DNA of 64,000 nt from Ferranicluibacter rubi. GTDB taxonomy: Bacteria; Pseudomonadota; Alphaproteobacteria; Rhizobiales; Rhizobiaceae. The position numbers were made by a program, and so were the translations under genes. Positions within the stretch are counted from its first letter, which is position 1; every line of letters begins with the position of its first letter. This document shows positions 39,487-49,561 of the stretch, piece by piece. The stretch covers positions 401,789 through 465,788 of the forward strand of contig NZ_JAANCM010000004.1 in the NCBI RefSeq assembly GCF_011603255.1, read 5' to 3'. The notes below the pieces were generated by a model. It saw only the letters and a program-made list of their open reading frames with translations. It was not told the DNA's origin and did not search any database.

Positions 39487-39510
39487 ACATATAAAGACGT
39501 CTTTATGTGT
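39487..39510 (+). promoter_or_regulatory. 24-bp near-perfect palindrome upstream of ahcY (candidate SahR operator)
   Basis: The left half is ACATATAAAGAC (39487-39498) and the right half GTCTTTATGTGT (39499-39510); 11 of 12 base pairs match. The centre reads TAAAGACGTCTTTA. SahR, an ArsR-type regulator that responds to S-adenosylhomocysteine, is known to control ahcY and methionine genes in proteobacteria through AT-rich palindromes, so this is a likely site. The AGACGTCT core is also the MetJ met-box, but MetJ is not expected in this group. Confidence 0.6.
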
Positions 39511-39641
39511 GTGTTGCCTGCGATCCGCTTTCCTGCTAGAGGAAGATCGCGCCCTGGCTATGCCCGGGCAACGAGATCACGCTCGCCAGCGGTCCCGGAG
39601 CTTGCAGCTTTCGACCCGGCGCGCCATCAGCGGAGAGCTTC

Positions 39642-41042
39642 ATGAGCACGACCAACGACTATCTGGTAGCCGATATCGGCCTGGCCGACTTCGGCCGCAA
39701 GGAAATCACCATCGCCGAAACCGAAATGCCGGGTCTGATGGCCTCGCGTGAGGAATTCGGCACGTCGAAGCCCCTGAAGGGCGCGCGCATCACCGGCTCG
39801 CTGCACATGACGATCCAGACCGCTGTTCTTATCGAGACGCTGGTCGCGCTCGGTGCCGAGGTTCGCTGGGCTTCGTGCAACATCTTCTCGACGCAGGACC
39901 ATGCAGCTGCGGCCATCGCTGCTGCCGGCATTCCGGTCTACGCCGTCAAGGGCGAGACGCTGACGGAATACTGGACCTACACCGACAAGATCTTCCAGTG
40001 GACCGACGGCGGCGTCTCCAACATGATCCTCGACGATGGCGGCGATGCCACCATGTACATCCTGCTCGGCGCGCGTGCCGAAGCCGGTGAAGACGTGCTG
40101 TCGAACCCAGGCTCGGAAGAAGAAGAGATCCTGTTCGCGCAGATCAAGAAGCGTCTGGCTGAAACGCCCGGCTTCTTCACCAAGCAGCGCGACGCGATCC
40201 AGGGCGTCACCGAGGAAACCACCACCGGCGTCAACCGCCTGTACCAGCTGCATGCCAAGGGCCTGCTGCCCTTCCCGGCGATCAACGTCAACGACAGCGT
40301 CACCAAGTCGAAGTTCGACAACAAGTACGGCTGCAAGGAATCGCTGGTCGACGGCATCCGCCGCGGCACCGACGTGATGATGGCCGGCAAGGTCGCCGTC
40401 GTCTGCGGTTACGGCGATGTGGGCAAGGGTTCGGCAGCCTCGCTGTCGGGTGCCGGCGCACGCGTCAAGGTGACCGAAGTCGATCCGATCTGCGCCCTTC
40501 AGGCCGCCATGGACGGTTTCGAAGTTGTACAGCTCGAAGACGTCGTCGCCAGCGCCGACATCTTCATCACCACGACCGGCAACAAGGACGTCATCCGCAT
40601 CGAGCATATGCGCGAGATGAAGGACATGGCGATCGTCGGCAATATCGGCCACTTCGATAACGAGATTCAGGTTTCCGCGCTTCGGAACCTGAAGTGGAAC
40701 AACGTCAAGCCGCAGGTCGATCTCATCGAGTTTCCCAAGGGCAACCGCATGATCCTTCTGTCGGAAGGCCGTTTGTTGAACCTCGGCAACGCCACCGGCC
40801 ACCCGTCCTTCGTCATGTCGGCCTCGTTCACCAACCAGGTTCTGGCCCAGATCGAGCTCTTCACCAAGGGCGAGCAGTACGAAGCCGGCGTCCATATCCT
40901 GCCGAAGCACCTCGATGAAAAGGTCGCGCGCCTGCACCTTGCCAAGCTCGGCGTGAAGCTGACGACGCTCTCCGACGAACAGGCCGCCTATATCGGCGTG
41001 ACGCCGCAGGGCCCGTTCAAGGCGGATCATTACCGCTACTAA
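39642..41042 (+). CDS. ahcY: Adenosylhomocysteinase
   Basis: AhcY hydrolyses S-adenosylhomocysteine to adenosine and homocysteine, relieving product inhibition of methyltransferases. The 466-residue protein has [20 protein letters not shown] by region, [16 protein letters not shown], the NAD-binding [23 protein letters not shown] (in parts), [12 protein letters not shown] and the C-terminal [10 protein letters not shown] signature. AGCGGAGAG precedes the start. A near-perfect palindrome lies 130 bp upstream and a terminator follows, so it is probably a single-gene unit. Confidence 0.98.
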   Translation: MSTTNDYLVADIGLADFGRKEITIAETEMPGLMASREEFGTSKPLKGARITGSLHMTIQTAVLIETLVALGAEVRWASCNIFSTQDHAAAAIAAAGIPVYAVKGETLTEYWTYTDKIFQWTDGGVSNMILDDGGDATMYILLGARAEAGEDVLSNPGSEEEEILFAQIKKRLAETPGFFTKQRDAIQGVTEETTTGVNRLYQLHAKGLLPFPAINVNDSVTKSKFDNKYGCKESLVDGIRRGTDVMMAGKVAVVCGYGDVGKGSAASLSGAGARVKVTEVDPICALQAAMDGFEVVQLEDVVASADIFITTTGNKDVIRIEHMREMKDMAIVGNIGHFDNEIQVSALRNLKWNNVKPQVDLIEFPKGNRMILLSEGRLLNLGNATGHPSFVMSASFTNQVLAQIELFTKGEQYEAGVHILPKHLDEKVARLHLAKLGVKLTTLSDEQAAYIGVTPQGPFKADHYRY

Positions 41043-41072
41043 ACAGATAATACGCTCATCCACAGGTGAGAG

Positions 41073-41108
41073 GAGGCCGTGCGCTTGACAGCGTGCGGCC
41101 TCTTTTTT
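41073..41108 (+). terminator. Rho-independent terminator after ahcY
   Basis: GAGGCCGTGCGC (41073-41084) and GCGTGCGGCCTC (41091-41102) pair over 12 bp with two G-T wobbles around a 6-base loop, then six T's. Confidence 0.88.
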
Positions 41109-41400
41109 GTGTTGGCGCTTCCCGCTCGCCGGGGGAGTGGGTATGCTGCCTGTATCGATTCGGGACGAAGATGCGGCACTGACGCGGACCGAATCGGAAA
41201 AAAGCGTTGGTTTTCAGGACGGAACGCAGCGCGTCGCAAGCGGCGGGCAAGCATAAGCGCGTAACGATCCGGAGGAAGACGATATTCGTTCAGGCGGCCT
41301 TACCTAGAGACCGCGTGGGACGGCGGACGTGCGCCCTGTCGGTTGATGCCTTTTTGGCGCAACGCCGGTCGGGACGCCGTGCAACGGGGACAGGCACGCG
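41109..41400 (+). other. Leader region of divL
   Basis: Between the ahcY terminator and the divL start are about 290 bp in which I see no convincing gene, repeat or RNA. The divL promoter must be here. The sequence just before the start (CAACGGGGACAGG) offers only a modest ribosome-binding site. Confidence 0.5.
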
Positions 41401-43974
41401 ATGACGAAAGCTTCTTGGAACGCGGGACGGACGGGCGCCGAGCCGGTGAAGCCCTGTATGGTGTCCGCCCAGGCGCCAGAACACCAGACGTCCCCATCCT
41501 CTTCGCCTGAACCTTTCACCCTTCAGCGCCACAGGCGTTTGTCCCTTCTTGTCCGTCGGTTGGCCGCAGGCTCCGCGCTCGGGCTTCTCTCCGGCGAGGC
41601 CATGGCGGCCGAGGGCGTCGCGAGCGTCTTCCATTCCTCCGAAATCATCACCTTCTCGCTCCTGACCGGTGCCATCGCCGCGGCCATGATCTCCGCTGTC
41701 TGGGTCATTCGCCAGCGCAGCACGGTCGAGATCGACAATCGCGACCTGAAGACCGCGCTTGCGGACGCCCGCCAGAGCATTTCGCGCTTTCAGGCGCTGA
41801 TCTCCGACAAGAACCGCAGCATCGTCGTCTGGGACGGACCGGCCGAAAAGCCGGAGTTTCTCGGCCAGCTGCCGCCCGAGACCGGCGCGCCGCAGGACGA
41901 CCGGGATTTTCTCGCCTTCGGCCGCTGGATCAAGGCGACATCCGCCAGCGAACTCGAGCGCGCCATCGACCGGCTGCGCACCTATGCCGAAAGCTTCGAC
42001 CTCATCGTCCAGACGAATCGCAACGAAATTCTGGAAGCACAGGGGCGCGTATCCGGTGGCCGTGCCTTCGTGCGCTTCGTGGCGCTCAACAATCTTCGGG
42101 AAGAACTGGCCGAACTGACGCTGGAACGCGACCGCCTGCGCGGCGATCTCGCCAGTTTGCAGACGCTGCTGAACGCCGTTGACATGCCGGTTTGGCAGCG
42201 TGGCCGGGATGGCCAGATCAGCTGGGTCAACGAAGCCTATTGCGACGCTGTGGAGGCGCCGAGCGCCGATGTGGTGGTTCAGGAAGGCCGCGAGCTGCTC
42301 GCGACCGTTTCACGTGAAAAAGCCAAGGCGCTCTCGACCTACGATTCCCCTTTCCGCGACAAGATCTCAACGGTCGTGCGCGGCCAGCGCACCTTCTTCG
42401 ATGTCGTCGATGCGAAGACCACCTACGGCACGGCCGGCATCGCGCTTGATGTGAGCGCCATCGAGGCGGTGCGCGAGGAGCTTTCGCGCACGCTGAAAAG
42501 CCATGCCGAAACGCTCGATCATCTGGCGACGGCCGTTGCCACTTTCGATGGCTCGCAGCGTCTGCAATTCTACAATCAGGCCTTCCAGACCCTGTGGAAT
42601 CTTGACACTGCCTTCCTCGCCCGCCGTCCCGGCAACGGCGAGATCTTCGACCAGCTGCGCGAGAGCGGCCGTCTTCCCGAGCAGCTCAGCTGGAAGCAGT
42701 GGAAGGAACAGGCTCTCTCGGTCTATCAGGCCATCGAAACCCAGACCGACATGTGGCACCTGCCGAATGGCCAGACCTTGCGCGTCTTCGCCACGGCCCG
42801 TCCGCAAGGCGGCGCCACCTGGGTGTTCGAGAACCTGACCGAACGTGTCGATCTGGAAACCCGCTACAACACGCTGGTTCAGGTCCAGGGCGAAACCATC
42901 GACCATCTCTCCGAAGGCGTCGCCGTCTTCGGCCCGGACGGGCGAATCAAGCTGTCGAACCCCGCCTTCCGGGCGCTCTGGGGCGTGACCGAGACGGAAG
43001 TCGCACCGGGAACACATATCCGCGCCATCGAGCAGGCCTGCGCCGTCTCCTACGATCAGCCGGATGGCTGGAAGCAGTTCGCCCATGCCATCACCAGTTT
43101 CGAGGATGAGCGGCCATCGAGCCGCGGCATGCTGGAACTGCGCACGGGCCTCATCCTCGACTTCGCCATCATTCCGCTGCCCAATGCGCAGACCATGCTG
43201 ACCTTCGTCGATATGACCGACAGCGTCCGTGTCGAGCGGGCCCTGACGGAAAAGAACGAAGCGCTGCGCATGGCGGACTCGCTGAAGAACGATTTCGTCC
43301 AGCACGTCTCCTACGAGCTGCGCTCGCCGCTCACCAACATCATCGGCTTTGCCGACCTCCTGAAGACACCTGCCTTCGGCGAGCTTTCGACGCGTCAGGC
43401 GGAATATGTCGATCATATCTCCACCTCCTCGTCGCTGCTGCTGACCATCGTCAACGACATTCTTGATCTCGCTACCGTCGATGCCGGTATCGTCGAACTC
43501 GACCTCAGCGAAATCAACCTCACCGATTTCCTCGATGAAGTCTCTCACCAGATGGCCGACCGCCTGCAGGAAAGCGCGGTGACCCTGCGCATCGATACGC
43601 CGGATATGCTTGGCACCTTCGTCGCCGATCATCAGCGCCTGAAGCAGATCTTCATCAAGCTCCTGACCAATGCTGCCAATTTCGCGCCGGAAGGCAGCCT
43701 GATAGGTCTCTCCTGCGCCCGCGAAGGCAGCGATTTCGTCTTCACCGTCAGCGATCAGGGTCCCGGCATTCCGAAGGATGTGCTGGAAAGCGTCTTCCAC
43801 CGCTTCGAAAGCCATGGTCAACGCGGGGGCGCCGGCCTCGGCCTCTCCATCGTCGATAGCTTCATCACGCTGCACCATGGCAAGGTCCGCATCGTCACGC
43901 GCGAAGGCGAGGGGACGGAGGTCGTCTGCCGCATTCCCTCGGGCGCGCTGCCGAAAGCCGAAGCGGCGGAATGA
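41401..43974 (+). CDS. divL: DivL-like cell-cycle kinase with Tyr in place of the H-box His
   Basis: DivL in Caulobacter is an unusual kinase-like protein that works with CckA and DivK~P to set CtrA activity. The 857-residue protein has an N-terminal membrane segment (about residues 82-103, FSLLTGAIAAAMISAVWVI), a long linker with coiled-coil character, several PAS-like domains, and a histidine-kinase core. In the H-box FVQHVSYELRSPLTNIIGF the histidine is replaced by tyrosine (Tyr638), the DivL hallmark. ATPase motifs are QIFIKLLTNAANFAP, VSDQGPGIP and GGAGLGLSIVDSF. It overlaps tsaE-amgK by ATGA. Start choice is the least certain part. Confidence 0.9.
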   Translation: MTKASWNAGRTGAEPVKPCMVSAQAPEHQTSPSSSPEPFTLQRHRRLSLLVRRLAAGSALGLLSGEAMAAEGVASVFHSSEIITFSLLTGAIAAAMISAVWVIRQRSTVEIDNRDLKTALADARQSISRFQALISDKNRSIVVWDGPAEKPEFLGQLPPETGAPQDDRDFLAFGRWIKATSASELERAIDRLRTYAESFDLIVQTNRNEILEAQGRVSGGRAFVRFVALNNLREELAELTLERDRLRGDLASLQTLLNAVDMPVWQRGRDGQISWVNEAYCDAVEAPSADVVVQEGRELLATVSREKAKALSTYDSPFRDKISTVVRGQRTFFDVVDAKTTYGTAGIALDVSAIEAVREELSRTLKSHAETLDHLATAVATFDGSQRLQFYNQAFQTLWNLDTAFLARRPGNGEIFDQLRESGRLPEQLSWKQWKEQALSVYQAIETQTDMWHLPNGQTLRVFATARPQGGATWVFENLTERVDLETRYNTLVQVQGETIDHLSEGVAVFGPDGRIKLSNPAFRALWGVTETEVAPGTHIRAIEQACAVSYDQPDGWKQFAHAITSFEDERPSSRGMLELRTGLILDFAIIPLPNAQTMLTFVDMTDSVRVERALTEKNEALRMADSLKNDFVQHVSYELRSPLTNIIGFADLLKTPAFGELSTRQAEYVDHISTSSSLLLTIVNDILDLATVDAGIVELDLSEINLTDFLDEVSHQMADRLQESAVTLRIDTPDMLGTFVADHQRLKQIFIKLLTNAANFAPEGSLIGLSCAREGSDFVFTVSDQGPGIPKDVLESVFHRFESHGQRGGAGLGLSIVDSFITLHHGKVRIVTREGEGTEVVCRIPSGALPKAEAAE
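42306..42321. other. parS-like sequence inside divL
   Basis: CGTTTCACGTGAAAAA matches the parS consensus at 14 of 16 positions with a perfect TTTCACGTGAAA core. It codes for VSREK within divL, so it has to satisfy the reading frame as well. It lies about 39 kb from oriC. Confidence 0.45.
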
Positions 43975-45464
43975 GCGACATGCTGCGCCTGCCGCTGCCG
44001 GACGAAGCGTCCACAATGACGCTCGGCGAAGATCTGGCGCTCGCGCTCAAGGCCGGCGACACCGTCGCGCTCTCCGGCGATCTGGGTGCCGGAAAATCCA
44101 CCCTCGCCCGGGCGCTCATCCGGGCTGTCGCCGACGATCCCTTTCTGGAGGTGCCGAGCCCGACCTTCACGCTCGTCCAGTCTTACGACCTGCGTATTCC
44201 CGTCTCCCATTTCGATCTCTACCGGCTGGGCGATGCGAGCGAGGTGCTGGAACTCGGCCTCGACGAACTCTCGGCAAACGGCATCTGCCTGATCGAGTGG
44301 CCGGAGCGGGCGGAAGGCTACCTGCCGCGACAGAGCATCGTCCTGACGCTCGAACAGGATGGCGATGGTCGCATGGCCATCTTTTCCGGTGCCGATCCGA
44401 TCCTGTCGCGCATCCGGCGCAGTCTCGCGATTCGCCAGTTTCTCAATGATCAAGGCTATCAGGGCGCGGCGCGCCGCCATCTCAACGGCGATGCCTCGGT
44501 ACGCGGCTATGAGCGTATCCGCGAGCCTGCAAAGCCGGACATGATCCTGATGGATGCGCCCCGCACCGTTCCGGGACCGATCCTCGAAGACGGCAAATAC
44601 TACCAGCAGATCGCCCATATCGCCGAGGATGTCGGTGCCTTCGTCGCGATCGATCTCTATCTGCGCAAGTGCGGCATCGGTGCGCCGGACATCCTTGCGC
44701 AGGATATCGACGCCGGCATTCTCCTACTTGAAGATCTCGGGGCCGAAGGCGTGCTCGATACGGAAGGCGCGCCTATTGCAGAACGCTACATCGAAACGGC
44801 GCGTCTGCTCGCCCGTCTGCACGCGCAAGCTCTGGGCGACCGGTTGCCGCTCCCCGAAGGGCAGGTCCATGTCGTGCCGCCCTTCGACCGCGCAGCGATC
44901 AAAATCGAGACGCGGCTGCTCCTCGACTGGTTCCTGCCGCATCATCGCGGCACGCCGGCAACGCTTGAAGAGCGCGAAAGCTATTCTGCCGTCTGGGACC
45001 GGCTGATCGACCTGTCGGACCGCGGCGAAAAGCACCTTCTCCTGCGTGACGTTCATTCGCCCAACATCCTCTGGCGCAAGGACAGGACGGGCATCGACCG
45101 TGTCGCCCTCATCGATTTTCAGGATGCGATGATCGGCCCCACGGCCTATGACGTGGCTTCGCTGGTTCAGGATGCGCGCGTCACCATCGCGCCGGATCTC
45201 GGACGGGCCATTCTCGAGGCCTATATCGCCGAGCGGCACCGTCTCGGTCCGTTCGATGAGGCATCCTTCCTCGAGCATTTCCATCTGATGGCCGCGCAGC
45301 GAAACTGCAAGCTGGTCGGGATCTGGGTTCGGCTGATGCAGCGGGATGGCAAGCCGGGCTATATGAAGCACATGCCGCGCACCTTCGCCTATCTCCGCGA
45401 AGCGCTCAACCATCCCTCGCTGGCGCCACTGGAGACATGGCTTCGGGAAGCCGGCCTCTTGTAG
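43971..45464 (+). CDS. TsaE-AmgK fusion (tRNA t6A ATPase joined to a sugar kinase)
   Basis: Residues 1 to about 150 are TsaE, the ATPase of the tRNA threonylcarbamoyladenosine system, with P-loop GDLGAGKSTLARALI and VPSPTFTLVQSY. Residues about 155-497 are an aminoglycoside-phosphotransferase-type kinase like AmgK, which phosphorylates MurNAc/GlcNAc at the anomeric position; motifs are LLLRDVHSPNILW and ALIDFQDAMIGPTAYDVASL. The fusion is 497 residues and starts in an ATGA overlap with divL. Its salvage partner murU is not downstream, as would be expected, but 12 kb away. The sugar substrate is inferred from family and from MurU. It ends 3 bp from the convergent coaA. Confidence 0.88.
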   Translation: MSDMLRLPLPDEASTMTLGEDLALALKAGDTVALSGDLGAGKSTLARALIRAVADDPFLEVPSPTFTLVQSYDLRIPVSHFDLYRLGDASEVLELGLDELSANGICLIEWPERAEGYLPRQSIVLTLEQDGDGRMAIFSGADPILSRIRRSLAIRQFLNDQGYQGAARRHLNGDASVRGYERIREPAKPDMILMDAPRTVPGPILEDGKYYQQIAHIAEDVGAFVAIDLYLRKCGIGAPDILAQDIDAGILLLEDLGAEGVLDTEGAPIAERYIETARLLARLHAQALGDRLPLPEGQVHVVPPFDRAAIKIETRLLLDWFLPHHRGTPATLEERESYSAVWDRLIDLSDRGEKHLLLRDVHSPNILWRKDRTGIDRVALIDFQDAMIGPTAYDVASLVQDARVTIAPDLGRAILEAYIAERHRLGPFDEASFLEHFHLMAAQRNCKLVGIWVRLMQRDGKPGYMKHMPRTFAYLREALNHPSLAPLETWLREAGLL

Positions 45465-45466
45465 CT

Positions 45467-46462
45467 TTACAGCTTGCGAAGCGCGACCGTCTGGACGAGG
45501 TGATCGGTACCCTTTTGCAGGATGAGGTCCGCGCGCGGCCGGGTCGGCAGGATATTGCGGCGCAGGTTCTTCAAGTTGGTGTTCTGCCAGAGCCCCTCGG
45601 CGATCCCCAGCGCCTCCTCTTCACTCACCTGCGCATAGCGCTTGAAGAAGGATTCAGGGTCCTTGAACGCGGTCTGGCGCAACCGCATGAAGCGGTCGAC
45701 ATACCAGGAGTGGATCAGGTTTTCGTCGGCATCGATATAGATCGAGAAGTCGAAGAAATCCGACACCATCGGCACGATCTTGCCATCCTCGGGCAGGTCG
45801 CGCGATTGCAACACGTTGATACCCTCGAAGATCAGGATATCCGGCCGGTCCACCACCTGAAACTGGTCGGGCAGCACGTCATAGACGAGGTGGGAATAGC
45901 TCGGCGCCTGCACGTTCGGCTGGCCGGCCTTGATGGCCGAGAGAAAGCGCAGGAGCGCGCCGATATCGTAGCTTTCCGGAAAACCCTTCCGGTTCATAAT
46001 GTTCTCGCGCATCAGCACGGCGTTCGGATAGAGAAATCCGTCGGTCGTCACGAGATCGACCTTGGGGCTGGACGGCCAGCGCGACAGGAGTTCGGCGAGA
46101 ATACGGGCGGTGGTCGATTTGCCAACTGCCACCGATCCCGCGATGCCGATCACGAACGGCGTCTTGGTCTCATCCGAGATCGTCAGGAAGCGCTTGCGCT
46201 GCTCGTAAAGGATCTGCGACGCCTCGACATGGGTGGAAAGCAGGCGCGACAGCGACAGGTAGATCCGCCGCACTTCGTCGAGATCGATCGGATCGTTCAG
46301 CGAGCGCAGCCGGCGAACCTCGTCGCCGGTCAGTGTCAGGGGCGTGTCCGCGCGAAACTGCGACCACGCCTCGGCCGAGAAGAAGTGGTACGGGGAATAG
46401 TCTCGCCTGCCGAGATCGTCCGGCATATCCGCTTCCCCCCTGTTCTGCGCCGCGATGGTCAC
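45467..46462 (-). CDS. coaA: Pantothenate kinase, type I
   Basis: CoaA phosphorylates pantothenate, the first and regulated step of CoA synthesis. The 331-residue protein has the N-terminal [16 protein letters not shown], the P-loop [42 protein letters not shown] and the FEGINVLQ and [10 protein letters not shown] segments, all of the bacterial type I family. It overlaps hisE by ATGA, so it is probably transcribed as the last gene of the his run. It ends 3 bp from the stop of the convergent tsaE-amgK gene with no terminator between. Confidence 0.96.
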   Translation of the reverse strand: MTIAAQNRGEADMPDDLGRRDYSPYHFFSAEAWSQFRADTPLTLTGDEVRRLRSLNDPIDLDEVRRIYLSLSRLLSTHVEASQILYEQRKRFLTISDETKTPFVIGIAGSVAVGKSTTARILAELLSRWPSSPKVDLVTTDGFLYPNAVLMRENIMNRKGFPESYDIGALLRFLSAIKAGQPNVQAPSYSHLVYDVLPDQFQVVDRPDILIFEGINVLQSRDLPEDGKIVPMVSDFFDFSIYIDADENLIHSWYVDRFMRLRQTAFKDPESFFKRYAQVSEEEALGIAEGLWQNTNLKNLRRNILPTRPRADLILQKGTDHLVQTVALRKL

Positions 46463-46775
46463 GTCTTTCGGCTCGCCTTCTCCTCAAGGCCTGACCGGAC
46501 AGTGCGTCCCTCAAGCTCCTCCAGGACCTCCTGTAACGGAACGTCGGCAATTTTCAATACCACCAGCAGGTGATAAAGCAGGTCGGCACTCTCGGAAACA
46601 AGCTCCTGACGGTCGCCGGAGACGGCGGCGATAACCGCTTCCACGGCCTCTTCGCCAAGCTTCTTGGCAGCGTGTGCCTGCCCCTTTTCAACAAGTTTGG
46701 CGGTCCACGACGTCTCGGGCGAGGCCTTTGCCCGCTCCGCGACGATGGCTTCGAGATCGGAAAGGGAAAATCCGG

Positions 46776-46779
<4 letters not shown>
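46459..46779 (-). CDS. hisE: Phosphoribosyl-ATP pyrophosphatase
   Basis: HisE hydrolyses phosphoribosyl-ATP to phosphoribosyl-AMP, step two of histidine synthesis. The 106-residue protein is a MazG-fold enzyme with [20 protein letters not shown] and [12 protein letters not shown], the metal-binding ExxE...ExxD pattern. The start is GTG at 46779, overlapping the hisF stop codon as GTGA; longer in-frame open sequence lies antiparallel in no known family and is ignored. HisI is not in the window, as expected where hisE and hisI are separate. Confidence 0.95.
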
Positions 46780-47581
<802 letters not shown>

Positions 47582-47585
<4 letters not shown>

Positions 47586-48325
47586 GCTGCACGTCCCCTT
47601 CCACGGTTGAGAACGGCAAGCGCCTCGGCCGGATCGATCCGACCGTCATAAAGCGCCCGTCCGGAAATCGCACCTTCCAGCTTGGCCATCTCGGGTGCGG
47701 CGAGGCGATGAATGTCTTCCATGGAGGCAAGCCCCCCCGAGGCGATGACGGGAATGGCGATCGCATCGGCAAGCGCCAGAGTGCCCGCCCAGTTGATCCC
47801 GGCGAGAATGCCGTCACGATCGATGTCGGTATAGATGATGGCCGCGACACCGGCGCCTTCGAAGCGCTGGGCAAGCTCGATCACGCCGAGTTCGGACGCC
47901 TCTGCCCAACCCTCGACGGCAACCTTGCCACCCTTCGCATCGATCCCGACGGCGACTTTGCCCGGAAACAGCCGGCAGGCTTCCTTGACCAATGCTGGAT
48001 TACGCACCGCGACGGTGCCGAGGATGACGCGGGCGAGACCCTTGGCGAGCCACGCCTCGATGTGTGCGAGCGTGCGGATGCCACCGCCAAGCTGGACCGG
48101 ATTGGTGGTCGCTTGGAGGATCGCCTCGACGGCCGCACCGTTCACCGTCTCGCCGGCAAAGGCGCCGTTGAGATCGACCACGTGCAGCCATTCGAAGCCT
48201 TGATCCTCGAAGGCTTTCGCCTGGGCGCCGGGATCCGGATTGTAGACGGTGGCCTCTGCCATATCGCCAAGCTTCAGGCGCACGCAGGCACCGTCTTTAA
48301 GGTCGATCGCGGGAAAAAGGATCAT
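47582..48325 (-). CDS. hisA: ProFAR isomerase
   Basis: HisA opens the ribose of ProFAR to give PRFAR. The 247-residue TIM-barrel resembles hisF, with the catalytic Asp in [16 protein letters not shown] and [17 protein letters not shown], and phosphate-binding [12 protein letters not shown] and [13 protein letters not shown]. It begins 1 bp past the hisH stop codon and overlaps hisF by ATGA, so hisH-hisA-hisF-hisE are tightly coupled. Confidence 0.97.
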
Positions 48326-48326
48326 G

Positions 48327-48977
48327 TCAGGGCTTCCAGCGCAGGAAATTGGTCAAAAGGGCGAGGCCGAGCGTCTGGCTCTTTTCCGGATGGAACTGGG
48401 CGCCCGCTTTGTTCTCGTGGGCGACGAAGGCGGTCACCGCTTCGCCATAGCTCGTGGTCGCAACGAGATCATCCGGGTTTTCAGCCGCAAGATGGTAGGA
48501 ATGCACGAAATAAGCATGCAATCCATCCGCCCCGGTCGGAATGCCGTCAAACAGCGCGTGCGGTCGGTTGAGCGTCAGCGTGTTCCAGCCGATCTGCGGG
48601 ATTTTCAGCGTGGTATCCGCAGGCTTCATCTCGATGACGTCACCTTTGATCCAGCCAAAACCCTGCGTCGTTGCCTTCTCCAGCCCGCGCGAGGCCATCA
48701 GCTGCATGCCGACGCAGATGCCGAGGAACGGCTTGCCGGCCTTCTCGACACTTTCGATGATGGCTTGGCTCATGCCATCAACAGCGGAGAGGCCGGCCCG
48801 GCAATCGGCATAGGCGCCGACACCGGGCAGCACGATCCGGTCGGCACTTGCCACCCGGTCCGCCTTGTCGGTCAGATCGATCTCGGCATCGATGCCGGCC
48901 TCGCGGGCGGCGCGCTCGAAGGCCTTGGTGGCGGAACGAAGGTTTCCGGATCCGTAATCGATGATCGCAACGCGCAT
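48327..48977 (-). CDS. hisH: Imidazole glycerol phosphate synthase, glutaminase subunit
   Basis: HisH releases ammonia from glutamine for HisF. The 216-residue class I amidotransferase has the oxyanion region [11 protein letters not shown], the nucleophile in [17 protein letters not shown], and the catalytic His-Glu in [16 protein letters not shown]. Its start codon overlaps the stop codon of the DUF2628-type gene (TGATG). Length is normal. Confidence 0.97.
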   Translation of the reverse strand: MRVAIIDYGSGNLRSATKAFERAAREAGIDAEIDLTDKADRVASADRIVLPGVGAYADCRAGLSAVDGMSQAIIESVEKAGKPFLGICVGMQLMASRGLEKATTQGFGWIKGDVIEMKPADTTLKIPQIGWNTLTLNRPHALFDGIPTGADGLHAYFVHSYHLAAENPDDLVATTSYGEAVTAFVAHENKAGAQFHPEKSQTLGLALLTNFLRWKP

Positions 48978-49459
48978 CAGCGGCTCCCGTAGGTGTCGAA
49001 CAGGCCGAAGCCCGGATTGGTAGGGTCGATGGTCTTCACGCCGTCACGGCCGGGCCCAAGGCGCGGCAGAGGCGGGGCGGGATCGCTGGCGAGATCGTCG
49101 AGCGTCGCGCCATACATGGCCTCGGCCGTCTTCAGATCCGGCGCAGGCAGGACGACGGCGAGCGTAAACCCACGATTTTCCAGCCGATGCGCGAGATAGG
49201 TCGGCCCTTCCAACGCCACGAGAAGCCGGAGCGCCAGTTCAATCAGGATGGCGGCCAGCGCGGCACCGGCAAGTCCGCCGGCTGCCGTCATCGCGCTTTG
49301 GAGAATGAAGACGGCGATGCCGGCGGCCCATTGGCGCTTGAAGAGGAGCCAGAAGGCGGGAAAGACGAAGGCAGGCCAGGCGAAGCGATCGGCAACGAAG
49401 ACCGCATCCGCACTGTCGGGCCGCGCGCCGGGCGGGAGATAGACGAGAAACGGTGTCAT
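48977..49459 (-). CDS. DUF2628 membrane protein
   Basis: The 160-residue protein has a short N-terminal segment (FLVYLPPG), hydrophobic stretches at FAWPAFVFPAFWLLFKRQW, AAGIAVFILQSAMTAAGG and LAGAALAAILIELALRLLVAL, and a soluble C-terminal part with ENRGFTLAVVLPAPDLKTAE. The RFAWPAFVFPAFWLL block fits DUF2628. It lies between hisB and hisH, overlapping hisH by the stop/start codons, and this placement is common in rhizobia. Its function is unknown; a direct role in histidine synthesis is not implied by the sequence. Confidence 0.85.
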   Translation of the reverse strand: MTPFLVYLPPGARPDSADAVFVADRFAWPAFVFPAFWLLFKRQWAAGIAVFILQSAMTAAGGLAGAALAAILIELALRLLVALEGPTYLAHRLENRGFTLAVVLPAPDLKTAEAMYGATLDDLASDPAPPLPRLGPGRDGVKTIDPTNPGFGLFDTYGSR

Positions 49460-49561
49460 AAGCAGCCTGCTCTCAACAGATAAGGTCTTCTCTCTCAGGA
49501 AGACGTGTCTTGACGTGGCCGATACCACGCCTGCTCGGCGTTCGCTGCGGAAGGCTCCGGC

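Noticed and set aside
39479..39641. SAH or SAM riboswitch upstream of ahcY
   Set aside because: I could not fold the leader into any known SAH/SAM class; the palindrome reads as a protein operator.
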